Shown one piece after another: positions 33,797 through 43,764 of a DNA stretch of 64,000 nt. The stretch covers positions 92,151 to 156,150 of the forward strand of contig FR899629.1 in NCBI GenBank assembly GCA_000437435.1, in the 5' to 3' direction. Each line of letters starts with the position of its first letter. The first letter of the stretch is position 1. The stretch is from Clostridium sp. CAG:768 (lineage in GTDB: Bacteria; Cyanobacteriota; Vampirovibrionia; Gastranaerophilales; Gastranaerophilaceae). The notes below the pieces were generated by a model. It was not told where the DNA came from, did not search any database, and worked only from the letters and a program-made list of their open reading frames with translations. Both the position numbers and the translations under genes were made by a program.

Positions 33797-34609
33797 TTAC
33801 GCTTTTGGAATAGAATTAGCAATAATTTCCATTTCATCCAAAGATGCATATACAGCGTGACATCCGCAATCTACATACAAGATTTGACCTGTTGTACCAG
33901 TAGATAAATCAGAAGCTAAGTAAAGACCTGCTTTACCAACATCTTCCAATGAAACATTTCTTCCAAGAGGAGCTTTAGCAACTGCAGCTTTAAGCATTTT
34001 ATCAAATCCAGAAATACCTTTAGCAGCAAGAGTTTTAACAGCTCCAGCTGAAATACAGTTAACTCTAACACCTTTTTTACCTAAGTCAGCAGCTAAATAT
34101 CTCATTGAAGATTCTAACGCAGCTTTTGCAACACCCATTACATTGTAGTTAGCTACAACATATTCTGAGCCTAAATATGTTAGAGCAAATACAGAAGCTC
34201 CTTCATTTAAAATAGGTTCAGCATGTTTACATAATGAAATTAAAGAATAAGCACTTACACCTAATGCTAAATCCCAACCAGCTTTTGATGTATCAATAAA
34301 TCTACCTTGTAAATCTTCTTTAGCAGCAAAAGCAACCGCATGGATTACAAAGTCTAATTTTCCATATACTCTTTCACATTCTTTGAATACAGCTGCAACT
34401 TCATCTTCTTTTGTTACATCACAACTCATAATAACTTTAGCATTCATATCTTCAGCTAAAGGTCTTACACGTTTTTCCATTGCTTCACCAGCGTATGTAA
34501 AAGCAATATCAGCACCTGCTTCAAAAAGTTGTTTAGCGATAGCATAGGCAATTCCATGAGTATTAGATACTCCGAAAATAACACCTTTTTTACCTTCCAT
34601 TAGTTTCAT
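33797..34609 (-). CDS. fabI: Enoyl-[acyl-carrier-protein] reductase (NADH), FabI
   Basis: 270 residues of the divergent SDR type. The N-terminal GVIFGVSNTHGIAYAIAKQL binds NADH. The catalytic region YLGSEYVVANYNVMGVAKAA gives the FabI Tyr-x6-Tyr/Lys arrangement, and NCISAGAVKTLAAKGI matches the substrate loop. It completes each elongation round of type II fatty acid synthesis. A GAGGGAG site precedes ATG 34609. Biotin made through bioCGF draws on the same acyl-ACP pathway. The 173 bases upstream are AT-rich promoter sequence. Confidence 0.94.
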   Translation of the reverse strand: MKLMEGKKGVIFGVSNTHGIAYAIAKQLFEAGADIAFTYAGEAMEKRVRPLAEDMNAKVIMSCDVTKEDEVAAVFKECERVYGKLDFVIHAVAFAAKEDLQGRFIDTSKAGWDLALGVSAYSLISLCKHAEPILNEGASVFALTYLGSEYVVANYNVMGVAKAALESSMRYLAADLGKKGVRVNCISAGAVKTLAAKGISGFDKMLKAAVAKAPLGRNVSLEDVGKAGLYLASDLSTGTTGQILYVDCGCHAVYASLDEMEIIANSIPKA

Positions 34610-34782
34610 AATTATTTCTCCCTCTTTAAATGAACTAAAATACTAGATTAATTCTAACAAAAAAATATTATTAAAGCAAACATTTTAAATTGTTAACAAT
34701 TGTAACAACATGCAAACATGCTGAAATCAAGTAAAACAGGAAGTTTTTATATATTTAAGAGAGATTAATAAGCAGGAGAGCT

Positions 34783-36567
34783 ATGAGCGTTTCAAACGTA
34801 TACAATCAAGGCAAAATAAACGCAATAAAGCTGAACCTTGGAACTCAAGCCAAGAAAGCGTCAGCTAATAAACCTGCATATATGCAAATGACAGGCTCTA
34901 TTTTTGATGCACCTGGCGCAAAAAACTCCGCATCTGCGACAGCAAATTCTCTTAACGATTTAAACACAAGTAGAAGTTTAAGTGAATTAAATGCTTCAGG
35001 AGAAACAACCGGAAGTAGCAAATCTTCAACAGAAGATATTAAATCTATTGATAATGCTGCTGACGGCAAAGCTGCTGCTGCTAGTGCAGAAAGCAGTGCA
35101 GATGAAGTTGAAAGCTTAACAAAAGACACTCAAAATGATCAAAAAACTGTTGAAAAATTTGATTCTGATGCTCAAAAATTAGATAAACAAATTGAAAAAG
35201 ATGATAAAAAATTTAAAACACAATTAAAAAAACAAGAAAATGATTTAAAAAAAGATAATCAAAAATTACAAAAATTAGTAAAAGAAACAGAAGAAACACA
35301 GACAGAAGTTGAAAATGCACAAAATGAATTGGATTCATTACTAGGCTCTGCATCTTTTTCTATTAATAGAGATCCAAATAGCGGGGATACTTCAAATCCA
35401 AATCAAGACAGAATTAATGAATTACAAACTATAATTGGTTCAAAAGTAACACTTTTACAAAGTAATGGTCAACAAATTTATTCATTACAAAGAAGTTCTT
35501 CAAGAACTATAACTAAAATGACAAAAACTAATGCAAACTATGTAAAAGTTAACCAACAAAATTCTAAAGCAATAACTCAAAATCAATCTAAAACAGACAA
35601 AGTTATAGAAACAGCAACATCAATTGAACAAATAAGTGCTCTAGTTTCCCAAACAGGTCAAGCCGTAAATTATGCGGGTAAAGGCTTAATAATTCTTGGA
35701 CGATCAATGTCTGCAACACCTTTTACCACAGCAGTAGGTAGTGCATTAATCGCTACAGGCCAAGTTATGCAAAAAGTCGGAACCGTTGTAGAAATGGTCG
35801 GAAACTACGGACAAACTGCAGCAAATATTACTAAAACTGCTGCATACGCAGCTGATGGAAACTTAGCAGGAGCATTAACAAGTGCAGCAAGTGCAGTACA
35901 AACAGGTTCAGCAGCGGTTAAATCAACTAAAAATTTAGGTAATACATTTGAAAAAATAAATGAACAAGCAAATCAAGCAACTCAAAAATTAACAGCAGAT
36001 AGAGTTGCAAGACAAACAGTCAATGATACCATTAAGAAAGATGGCATGGAAGGCCTTGGCGGTATGAGCACTAAACAAGCAAGGAAATCTACAGCCGCAA
36101 AACTTCAAGCCCAAATGGCAAATGGAACAATTTCTACAGATGCAAAATGGGCAAAAGGACAATTAAATGACTTATCAGAACAATTAACAAGTGTTTCTCA
36201 TAATGGTACAAGTATTGCTCAACAAGCTTTAGATAGTAGTAAGACTCAATTTGCAGATGCTGTTACATCTGCCGGAGGAACTATAAAAGATGGAGTTGTC
36301 GGAGGACTTGACAGGAAAACGAAAAAAGCAATAAATGAACAGGTTAAGACCGGATTTACAAATACAGCAACAAACACAGTCAAATCAAGCAAAAAATTTG
36401 ACTGGGGCAAATTAGCAAATGGATTACAAGCAACTGCAGCAAAACTAGGATCTCAAAACACTCAACAAACTGCAAGCACAACAAGTAAAGGACCTGCTCC
36501 TCAATGGGATTTAAGCCAAGATAGAATATTCCAAAAAACATACAACTACAACAGACGTTACGCATAA
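34783..36567 (+). CDS. Coiled-coil protein with Gly/Ala-rich hydrophobic centre, possible type III translocator-like protein
   Basis: 594 residues, no signal peptide. Residues 1-110 are Ser/Ala/Asn-rich and probably disordered; 110-185 form a Lys/Glu/Gln coiled coil (KLDKQIEKDDKKFKTQLKK); about 280-370 is a Gly/Ala-rich, fairly hydrophobic region (AVNYAGKGLIILGRSMSATP; VGSALIATGQVMQKVGTVVE); the rest is helical and polar. Coiled coil, hydrophobic glycine-rich centre and helical tail is the plan of SipB/IpaB/YopB translocators. That is a structural analogy only. It has its own AGGAG site and terminator and stands alone. Confidence 0.65.
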   Translation: MSVSNVYNQGKINAIKLNLGTQAKKASANKPAYMQMTGSIFDAPGAKNSASATANSLNDLNTSRSLSELNASGETTGSSKSSTEDIKSIDNAADGKAAAASAESSADEVESLTKDTQNDQKTVEKFDSDAQKLDKQIEKDDKKFKTQLKKQENDLKKDNQKLQKLVKETEETQTEVENAQNELDSLLGSASFSINRDPNSGDTSNPNQDRINELQTIIGSKVTLLQSNGQQIYSLQRSSSRTITKMTKTNANYVKVNQQNSKAITQNQSKTDKVIETATSIEQISALVSQTGQAVNYAGKGLIILGRSMSATPFTTAVGSALIATGQVMQKVGTVVEMVGNYGQTAANITKTAAYAADGNLAGALTSAASAVQTGSAAVKSTKNLGNTFEKINEQANQATQKLTADRVARQTVNDTIKKDGMEGLGGMSTKQARKSTAAKLQAQMANGTISTDAKWAKGQLNDLSEQLTSVSHNGTSIAQQALDSSKTQFADAVTSAGGTIKDGVVGGLDRKTKKAINEQVKTGFTNTATNTVKSSKKFDWGKLANGLQATAAKLGSQNTQQTASTTSKGPAPQWDLSQDRIFQKTYNYNRRYA

Positions 36568-36606
36568 AAAAGAGTTTAACCTACATAAAAGTTAAACTCT
36601 TTTTTA
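36566..36606 (+). terminator. Intrinsic terminator after the coiled-coil gene
   Basis: AAAAAGAGTTTAAC and GTTAAACTCTTTTT pair around a 10-base loop and end in a T-run, at the end of the gene stopping at 36567; the A-run makes it usable from the adhesin side too. Confidence 0.92.
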
Positions 36607-36622
36607 TTGCTTTACACAAAAT

Positions 36623-39600
36623 TTATTCAAAATATGATAGATTATTTGCCTTATTTCTTGCAGCTGTTTGTTCTTCTAACATTATGTTCATATATAATAT
36701 TTTATTTGCAGTTGCTTGATCAAGATTTATAAATTCTGCACCTGCTCGTCTATCACTTGCGGATACAATTTTTACATCAGCATTAATATTTAGGTCTCCA
36801 TATGAAATTTGAACAGGAACAACATCTCCAACTTTTAAATCATTGTGATGTGTCACAGCAATTCCGCCTCTTGATATATCTAACAATGAATCTATTTGAG
36901 AATTATCTGCTAAATGAACAGGATTTTTGTTATCATTAGTACTAAATCTCATATATTGACGTTTATCAATAGAGTTAACATTATAATCCACAACTCTTTG
37001 TTTATAAGCATATTTTCCCATATCTTCATCTGAAATATCAGTATCGGTATCAGAATCAGTATCTACATCAGAATCTGTGTCAACATCGGTATCTGTATCT
37101 ACATCAGTATCTGTATCTACATCAGTATCTGTGTCAACATCAGTATCTGTATCTACATCGGTGTCTGTATCTACATCGGTATCTGTATCAACATCGGTAT
37201 CGGTATCAACATCGGTATCGGTATCAACATCGGTGTCTGTATCAACATCGGTATCTGTATCGACATCAGTATCTGTGTCAACATCGGTATCTGTATCGAC
37301 ATCGGTGTCTGTGTCAACATCGGTATCTGTATCAATATCGGTATCTGTGTCAATATCGGTATCTGTATCAACATCGGTGTCTGTGTCAACATCAGTATCT
37401 GTATCAACATCGGTATCTGTATCAACATCGGTATCTGTATCGGTATCGATATCAGTATCTGTATCAGTGTCGGTATCAATATCTGTATCTGTATCCGTAT
37501 CGGTATCAATATCGGTATCCGTATCAGTATCAATATCACTGTCTGTATCCGTATCGGTATCAATATCTGTATCAGTATCAGTGTCGGTATCTGTATCTGT
37601 ATCACTATCACTATCGGTATCAATAGGATCATCATAATAATAATTTCTTTCATCCTCATCTCTACCAATAGCTGTTACATCCTCAGGTCTTACAGGCTTT
37701 GCTACTATTTCAATATCATTACCTTCTACTGGTTTTGTTCTGTCATCTTCCTCTGTATAAAAACCATCTTTTCCTTGAGATATATGTTTACCATCAACAT
37801 ATACATTATCAGAAGTAATAGTTAATTTACCATCATCCTGTAATCTTCCATTCTCAACCGTAACTTTTGAATCTGCTAATGATGGATCAATTCTTGTTCC
37901 TTTATTTATATCTAATGCAGTTAAGTCAACATTTTTAGGTTTTATATTGCCATTTGGTCCATAATAATCTTGAGGAGTATAAGGCACTGATCCTAAATTT
38001 TCGATATTTAATTCTGCACCTCTTGTAACAACTTTTATATCTTTTGCCGCTGTAATTTCTCTAATATTTGTATTACCAGAAAACTCTGCATTAATATTAC
38101 CTTCTCTAGATATCATTGTACAAACATTTGTTTGTGTATATTTATCGTCTAGACCTTTAATATTAATATCATTTATTGCTAATACGTCCATTCCACCATT
38201 TTTATCAGTTTGGTTGAATGTTAATTTATTATCAGAAGTCCCAATCTTATCGCTTGAAATCATTGAAATTGAAGTTCCTTCAACATTTGCAAGTGAAGAA
38301 TCTGAAGATGCATTCAATAATGATCCTGATTTTCCATTTTCATCATAATCTGAAATTAATATGACACGACCATCAGCTTTAATTCTGTCAATATTCATAT
38401 CAGAACCGCGACTTGCCATATTGATTACATAATTATTTCCTGAATCTTTAGTATCAGTTGTAGTTGCTTTAATTTTGCCACCTACATTGATATTAATAGA
38501 TTTATTAAAATCTCTTGAATTAGGATCAACACCTGTACATGCGCCATCAGCACAATTTCCTGCACCTTGTCCAATTGTACCATCTTTAACTTCAATATTT
38601 AAGTTTTTATCAGCTTTAATTAAATTAGCAGTAGTTCCATAATTTAATAAGCTACCATTATCAATTTTTATATTAACATCACCAGTTGAAGTTAAATAAT
38701 CTTTTCCAGTTTTATCACCAAGTACAACATTAGAATTTTTATTATTTATATTAATTCCATTTGCACTTACATTTCCTAATACATTGATACCTTCTGCTCC
38801 AGTATTATTAATAGTCACAGAATTTGTACTATTTGAAACCAAGGCTCCGTTTGCAACTTTTACACCATTTTTACCTGTATTTGTAATAGTTGTATTTCCA
38901 TATGAATTGTTAATTTTACCATTTACAACAATGCCATCATTACCGGAATTTGTAACTAACAATTCACCATTTTTATTATTTAATAATCCAGTAGAAGCAA
39001 TTAAAACTCCAGATCCAGTATTATCAACTGATAATTTGCCATTTTGATTAATTAATGATCCAGAAATATTTACTGCACCATTATTATTTACAAGCAATGT
39101 ATCACCATTACCATTAATTGAGCTTCCTGAGATATTAATACCTTTAGATCCAGTATTTGTAACTTCGATATTACCTTTCCCGAAATTTTTCATAGAACCT
39201 GCAATATTAGTACCACCATCACTTCCATATGATTTTATTACAATACTGCCATTATCATTTGAAAAACCGTTTGCTGGATTTAGATTATCTGTATTTACAA
39301 GCTTGTTAAATAAATTTTCGGCCTGCATATTTGAAAGGATTTTTGTAGAATCTTTTACCCCAGCCATCATAAGTGCACTATCAGTAATATTAACATTAGC
39401 AGCGTTAATATCAATTGCATTTCTTGCTAAAACTTTTCCGTCAATTTGGACAGTACCAGTACCAGGTACACTTAGTCTTGATTCATAATCATGGATTAAA
39501 GAAGGTCTTGAAAGGTCACTTTTATATTTTTCATATGCTTGACTATCAGGTGTCATAACTGACAAAGAGCCAACATTTAAAACACCACTAGAACCAACCA

Positions 39601-39973
39601 ACATGCCATTTGGGGATACAAATACAACATTTCCATTTGTAAATTCTCCACTTTTATTTACTGAATTTACAATACCTTGGATATTAATTTGATTATCAAC
39701 TAAGTTTACAAATGTAGAAATATCTTGCCCACTTGTTGCATTATGGAATATTAAATTTGCAATATCTCCAGAACTTAATTCAAAATCATGATATTTTCTA
39801 AAACCAATATCTCCATTTATTGCAGATGGATCAATATTATAAATACCATTATTTCCTTCTATACCGGAAATATTAGTCGCAACTACCTGCAAACAAAATG
39901 ATTGTTGTAAAAAGAAACAAAAGGTCAAGGCAGATGCTACAACTTTTCTTTTTCCAGCTTTAACCCTAATCAT
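36623..39973 (-). CDS. TPS-type filamentous adhesin with DTD repeat and C-terminal PilZ domain
   Basis: 1116 residues. A signal peptide (about 1-32, VVASALTFCFFLQQSFC) leads to a filamentous-haemagglutinin secretion domain (GNVVFVSPNGMLVGSSGVLN) and a beta-helix-like body with repeats such as NTGSKGINISGSSINGNG. Residues about 778-982 are a Asp-Thr-Asp-Val/Ile repeat. The last 120 residues resemble PilZ: RQYMR fits the RxxxR motif and LDISRGGIAV the D/NxSxxG motif, followed by a barrel (VGDVVPVQISYGDLNI). PilZ normally binds cyclic di-GMP in the cytoplasm, so its place on an exported adhesin is odd. An AAAGGA site precedes ATG 39973. No TpsB partner is in the window. Confidence 0.85.
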   Translation of the reverse strand: MIRVKAGKRKVVASALTFCFFLQQSFCLQVVATNISGIEGNNGIYNIDPSAINGDIGFRKYHDFELSSGDIANLIFHNATSGQDISTFVNLVDNQINIQGIVNSVNKSGEFTNGNVVFVSPNGMLVGSSGVLNVGSLSVMTPDSQAYEKYKSDLSRPSLIHDYESRLSVPGTGTVQIDGKVLARNAIDINAANVNITDSALMMAGVKDSTKILSNMQAENLFNKLVNTDNLNPANGFSNDNGSIVIKSYGSDGGTNIAGSMKNFGKGNIEVTNTGSKGINISGSSINGNGDTLLVNNNGAVNISGSLINQNGKLSVDNTGSGVLIASTGLLNNKNGELLVTNSGNDGIVVNGKINNSYGNTTITNTGKNGVKVANGALVSNSTNSVTINNTGAEGINVLGNVSANGININNKNSNVVLGDKTGKDYLTSTGDVNIKIDNGSLLNYGTTANLIKADKNLNIEVKDGTIGQGAGNCADGACTGVDPNSRDFNKSININVGGKIKATTTDTKDSGNNYVINMASRGSDMNIDRIKADGRVILISDYDENGKSGSLLNASSDSSLANVEGTSISMISSDKIGTSDNKLTFNQTDKNGGMDVLAINDINIKGLDDKYTQTNVCTMISREGNINAEFSGNTNIREITAAKDIKVVTRGAELNIENLGSVPYTPQDYYGPNGNIKPKNVDLTALDINKGTRIDPSLADSKVTVENGRLQDDGKLTITSDNVYVDGKHISQGKDGFYTEEDDRTKPVEGNDIEIVAKPVRPEDVTAIGRDEDERNYYYDDPIDTDSDSDTDTDTDTDTDTDIDTDTDTDSDIDTDTDTDIDTDTDTDTDIDTDTDTDTDIDTDTDTDVDTDTDVDTDTDVDTDTDVDTDTDIDTDTDIDTDTDVDTDTDVDTDTDVDTDTDVDTDTDVDTDTDVDTDTDVDTDTDVDTDTDVDTDTDVDTDTDVDTDTDVDTDTDVDTDTDVDTDSDVDTDSDTDTDISDEDMGKYAYKQRVVDYNVNSIDKRQYMRFSTNDNKNPVHLADNSQIDSLLDISRGGIAVTHHNDLKVGDVVPVQISYGDLNINADVKIVSASDRRAGAEFINLDQATANKILYMNIMLEEQTAARNKANNLSYFE
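37030..37640 (-). repeat. Minisatellite encoding Asp-Thr-Asp-Val/Ile repeats
   Basis: About 600 bases built on an 18-base unit (6 residues, DTDVDT and variants with Ile or Ser). Neighbouring units differ mainly at synonymous or Val/Ile positions. Such arrays change copy number by recombination or slippage without breaking the frame, so stalk length would vary. The encoded segment is highly acidic. Confidence 0.95.
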
Positions 39974-40171
39974 ATGTATTTTATCCTTTCAATTTTTCTT
40001 AATCCAAATTTTACTATTTAACTACTTAGCTAGTCTTATTATATTAACAAGAGAGTATGCGTTTTTCTATTCATTATTACAAATAATTAATAATTACGCA
40101 TAATTAGATTTAGATATAAAATTGAAAAAGATTTTTTGTTGCTAGTATATTAACAATTGTAAATATGTTTT

Positions 40172-41629
40172 CTATTGTTCTTTACGTTTCATAATAGTTT
40201 TAGCAAGCCACCAGTAACAAATATAAAACACAAACATTAAAGATAACATTTCTGCTAATGCCGGTAATTTTATAAACTTGTTAAAAACTACAAACAAAAC
40301 AATAGCCGGAATAAAAGAAATGAACATTCTATTAAATATTAATTTCGGATAAATTAATCTTAATCCTGGCAATACTATAATTACACTAAGAAGAAAATAT
40401 AAAAAGTTAGCAATCAATGTTGCCATACCAACACCGATTAATCCATATTTTGGAATTAATAAAATATTTAATACAACATTTGCAATACCTGAAGTTAATT
40501 TAATTATAAAATCAATATAAGTTTTATTTGCTAAATGATATTGAAGGGTTGTGTAATCAGTCAACGCCATAAAAAATGTTCCGAAAGCGAAATATGGAAT
40601 TAACTTGAATGCTATTAAAAATTTATCATTTGAAGAAAGCATTTGAACATAATCAACTGAATATAAAGAAATTACTGTAATCACAGGCAAAGCAATCAAA
40701 ACATAATAACCTGTAAATCTTGATATTAAAGGTCTTACATCAATCTTTTCTTCATACATATTTATAATTCTTGGAATAGCTGCAACTGTAATTATAGAAA
40801 AAATTGTCATCAACAATGGCAATGTAAGTCCATAAGCAACACCTACAATCCCTACTTCTGAAAAACCATGAATACTATTCATAATAAATTTATTACTTTG
40901 ATTTATAATCCAAGCACTTAAAGATGTTGCAGCAATAGGAATACCATATTTCATGATTGGAAAAACAGAAGCCCATTCAATTTTTTGCAATTTAAACCAA
41001 GATAAAATATTACTTTGATAAATTAATAAAATATCAATTAAAGAAATTGACACTCCCATACCTAAAAGCAAAGCAATTGCCCCTAAATGGAAAAATTTCA
41101 CAAAAAATATTGATAATAATATTGTCAAAAACTGATTTACAATAGTTGATAATGTAAAAGACATTGACTTTAATTGTGCTCGCAAAAGCTGGAATAACAA
41201 AGCTCTTATTGCAACAGGAATTATCAACACTAAAATTGCCAAAAAATATTTAACAGGAATATGAAAAAATTCATAAAAATTATGTCTGAATGTCAATGCC
41301 AAAACAAACATTAAAAAGACATTCGTAACCAACATTGTAACTAATGTTGTTAAATATTTAGGCATATCCTGCATCATCTGATGGTGTTTAAAAAACCTTA
41401 AACCGGATAATCCCACCCAATCAGAAAATATAATACATAAGAATGATAAAACAGCAATTGATAAAGAATAAAGTCCATATTGATCAGGAGATAATAAACT
41501 TGTATATACAGGCACAATAATTGCATTTCCCAACATCCCGATTATTTTGGAAGGGGAATATTTTACCATATCTCTAAATATAGCTTTTAACTGTTCTTTT
41601 TCAACTTCTCTGTTTTCTACAAATTCCAT
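40172..41629 (-). CDS. Polysaccharide flippase (Wzx/MATE-like membrane protein)
   Basis: 485 residues with about 12-14 membrane helices. It begins MVKYSPSKIIGMLGNAIIVP and continues through LLSPDQYGLYSLSIAVLSFL, typical of the polysaccharide-transport family that flips lipid-linked sugar units to the periplasm. The last helices (GLIGVGMATLIANFLYFLLS) also match that family. No glycosyltransferase cluster is adjacent, so the substrate is unknown. An AGGG site precedes ATG 41629. The 198 bases between it and the adhesin hold promoter-like A/T sequence and a copy of a recurring TTGCTAGT motif. Confidence 0.82.
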   Translation of the reverse strand: MEFVENREVEKEQLKAIFRDMVKYSPSKIIGMLGNAIIVPVYTSLLSPDQYGLYSLSIAVLSFLCIIFSDWVGLSGLRFFKHHQMMQDMPKYLTTLVTMLVTNVFLMFVLALTFRHNFYEFFHIPVKYFLAILVLIIPVAIRALLFQLLRAQLKSMSFTLSTIVNQFLTILLSIFFVKFFHLGAIALLLGMGVSISLIDILLIYQSNILSWFKLQKIEWASVFPIMKYGIPIAATSLSAWIINQSNKFIMNSIHGFSEVGIVGVAYGLTLPLLMTIFSIITVAAIPRIINMYEEKIDVRPLISRFTGYYVLIALPVITVISLYSVDYVQMLSSNDKFLIAFKLIPYFAFGTFFMALTDYTTLQYHLANKTYIDFIIKLTSGIANVVLNILLIPKYGLIGVGMATLIANFLYFLLSVIIVLPGLRLIYPKLIFNRMFISFIPAIVLFVVFNKFIKLPALAEMLSLMFVFYICYWWLAKTIMKRKEQ

Positions 41630-41672
41630 TCTTAACCCTACTTATAAATTTTTTAAATTATACTACACATTA

Positions 41673-42980
41673 TTAATCTTGTAAAATTCCAAACAAATCG
41701 TAATCATCAGAACGATTAATCAATACATTTTCTATATCACCGGGAACTACAGGTTTTTCAGATGTTGCATAAACCATACCGTCAATTTCCGGAGCATCAT
41801 GTTCTGATCTCATAATTACAACACCATCATCTGTGTATCCTTCTACAATACAAGGAATGATTTTGCCAATGTATGATTCATTTACGGCTTTTGAAATCTT
41901 CTTTTGCAATGTCATTAATTTTTTATGTCTTTGTTTTTTTATTTTCGCAGGGATTTGATCTTCCATTGAATAAGACACTGTATTTTTTTCTCTTGAATAC
42001 TCAAAAACACCCATTTTTTCAAATTTCATACGTTTTACAAAATCGTATAATTCTTCAAACTGCTCATCAGTTTCTCCTGGATACCCGACAATAAATGCAG
42101 TTCTAATTGCGACATTTGGGATTTTTGATCTTATTTTATTTATTAATTTTTCATAATCCATAACAGGTCTGCGCATAGCTTTCAAAACTTCGGCATTACT
42201 GTGCTGTAATGGCAAATCAATATATTTAGCAACCTTATCTAATTTAGCTATTGTGTCAATTAATTCATCAGACATTTGAGATGGATATGCATACATAATT
42301 CTTATCCAGCCAAGACCATCTATTTTATTTAATTCTTCTAAAAGTTGAGGCAAAGCTTGCTTACCATATAAATCAATACCATAACTTGTAGTATCTTGTG
42401 CAATTAAAACAATTTCAGTCACACCTTTATCAACAAGACTTTTTGCTTCTTCCACAATATTTTCAATAGTTCTTGAATGATACTCTCCTCTAAGATTTGG
42501 AATAATACAATATCCACAATGATAATTACATCCGTCAGCAATTTTTATATAAGAGCTTGCACCTACTGTAATTTGTTGTCTGTCAATATTTTCAGGATAA
42601 ATATAATCAGGTTTTTCTGAAACATGTTCTGAATATTTTTTATGATTAGCAACATGTTCTACAACATCTACAATTTCTTTTATATCAGATGTTCCAATCA
42701 TACCTGAAATTTCAGGAATAGCTTTTTTTAATTCACTTTTATATTTTTGAGGCAGACAACCTGTTACAATAACTTTTTTACCATCATTAACAAGTTGCAG
42801 AATAGATTGCACTGATTCTTTTTCAGCATCATGAATGAAGGAGCAGGTATTTACGACAACAATATCTGCATCATTTTCATCTAATGTCACCTGATGCCCA
42901 TTCTGAGCTAAAAGTCCAAGCATTAATTCACTGTCTACTAAATTTTTTGCACATCCGTGATTTAACAAAGCTATTTTCAT
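41673..42980 (-). CDS. rimO: Ribosomal protein S12 methylthiotransferase
   Basis: 435 residues with the three MTTase parts: the N-terminal UPF0004 domain (LNHGCAKNLVDSELMLGLL; VVNTCSFIHDAEKES; VTGCLPQKY) with three Cys for one Fe-S cluster; the radical-SAM core with CNYHCGYCIIPNLRG (CxxxCxxC); and a C-terminal TRAM domain. RimO adds a methylthio group to an Asp of S12. SYIKIADGCNYHC and the short N-terminal NHGCAKN favour RimO over MiaB. AGAGGT precedes ATG 42980. Confidence 0.92.
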   Translation of the reverse strand: MKIALLNHGCAKNLVDSELMLGLLAQNGHQVTLDENDADIVVVNTCSFIHDAEKESVQSILQLVNDGKKVIVTGCLPQKYKSELKKAIPEISGMIGTSDIKEIVDVVEHVANHKKYSEHVSEKPDYIYPENIDRQQITVGASSYIKIADGCNYHCGYCIIPNLRGEYHSRTIENIVEEAKSLVDKGVTEIVLIAQDTTSYGIDLYGKQALPQLLEELNKIDGLGWIRIMYAYPSQMSDELIDTIAKLDKVAKYIDLPLQHSNAEVLKAMRRPVMDYEKLINKIRSKIPNVAIRTAFIVGYPGETDEQFEELYDFVKRMKFEKMGVFEYSREKNTVSYSMEDQIPAKIKKQRHKKLMTLQKKISKAVNESYIGKIIPCIVEGYTDDGVVIMRSEHDAPEIDGMVYATSEKPVVPGDIENVLINRSDDYDLFGILQD

Positions 42981-43068
42981 ATAATTTACCTCTAATTACT
43001 ATAGAGCTATTTTATCACAGATAAAACATTTTTTAACTAAGACAATATAATTAACTTAAAGAACTATA

Positions 43069-43722
43069 CTACTTTAAATCAAAAAATTTATAATCATCTT
43101 TAAAAGTCATTCCATCTTGAACAAATTTGAAATAACATTCATATGGCTTCCAAGCAGAATACGCTGAAGTACATGAAGCCGTATCAGGGCGACGATTGGC
43201 ATAAATAGGATTATCTCCAACATAAATTCCATCCCCAGGAAACCCACACATCTTAGGAGAATAATTACATAGATATTTCATTTTTTTAAAATTATAAAGA
43301 GCTAATTCAAACTCATTTCTTCCTTCAATAAAAGATTCAAAACAAGTTGTATTAATTTTCCAATAAAAAGTACCAATATAAGCACCTGACCCATTTTTTC
43401 GCAAAGTAGCACAAGTACCATCTTTCAAATAAATATATGGTCCTGAATATTTATTTTCAACTTTTAAAACTTGTAATTGATTTTTATAATATGTATCAAA
43501 AAAATTTTGAGCATTTAGTGAATAATCCCAAGTACTCCAATCTCCATGCTCGAGCATTGCTTTATCTGTTGCTTGTGCAATTACACTGTAAAACTTTTTC
43601 AACTTTGCTTCAGTTTTTACCTTCTCTAACCTCGGTATTAACATAGGCATTGTCAAAGCAGCTACAATACCAATTACTCCGAGCGTAATTAATACTTCAG
43701 CTAAAGTAAAACCTTTTTTCAT
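43069..43722 (-). CDS. Prepilin-like (type II secretion pseudopilin-like) protein, intact
   Basis: 217 residues starting MKKG|FTLAEVLITLGVIGIVAA with a three-residue basic leader and the G|F cleavage site. The soluble domain has several Cys (CATLRKNGSG; CNYSPKMCGFPGDG; ASCTSAYSAW) and ends YKFFDLK. GAGGAG precedes ATG 43722. In contrast to four paralogues in the window it has a normal short leader and no C:G tract, so it should be constitutively in frame. It is divergent from the small HTH gene, whose palindromic operators lie in the shared intergenic region. Confidence 0.88.
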   Translation of the reverse strand: MKKGFTLAEVLITLGVIGIVAALTMPMLIPRLEKVKTEAKLKKFYSVIAQATDKAMLEHGDWSTWDYSLNAQNFFDTYYKNQLQVLKVENKYSGPYIYLKDGTCATLRKNGSGAYIGTFYWKINTTCFESFIEGRNEFELALYNFKKMKYLCNYSPKMCGFPGDGIYVGDNPIYANRRPDTASCTSAYSAWKPYECYFKFVQDGMTFKDDYKFFDLK

Positions 43723-43764
43723 AAAACAGCTCCTCTATTTTATATTAATTAAGTATACAATATA

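Noticed and set aside
37077..37637. Plus-strand open frame encoding a Ser-Val-Ser-Thr repeat
   Set aside because: It is the mirror of the DTD minisatellite of the adhesin. Repeats with a unit divisible by three stay open in several frames; there is no ribosome site, and the minus-strand frame carries recognisable domains on both sides.
37030..37640. Tandem repeats as a CRISPR array
   Set aside because: The units are contiguous, 18 bases long, with no unique spacers, and lie inside one long coding frame. No cas genes are present.
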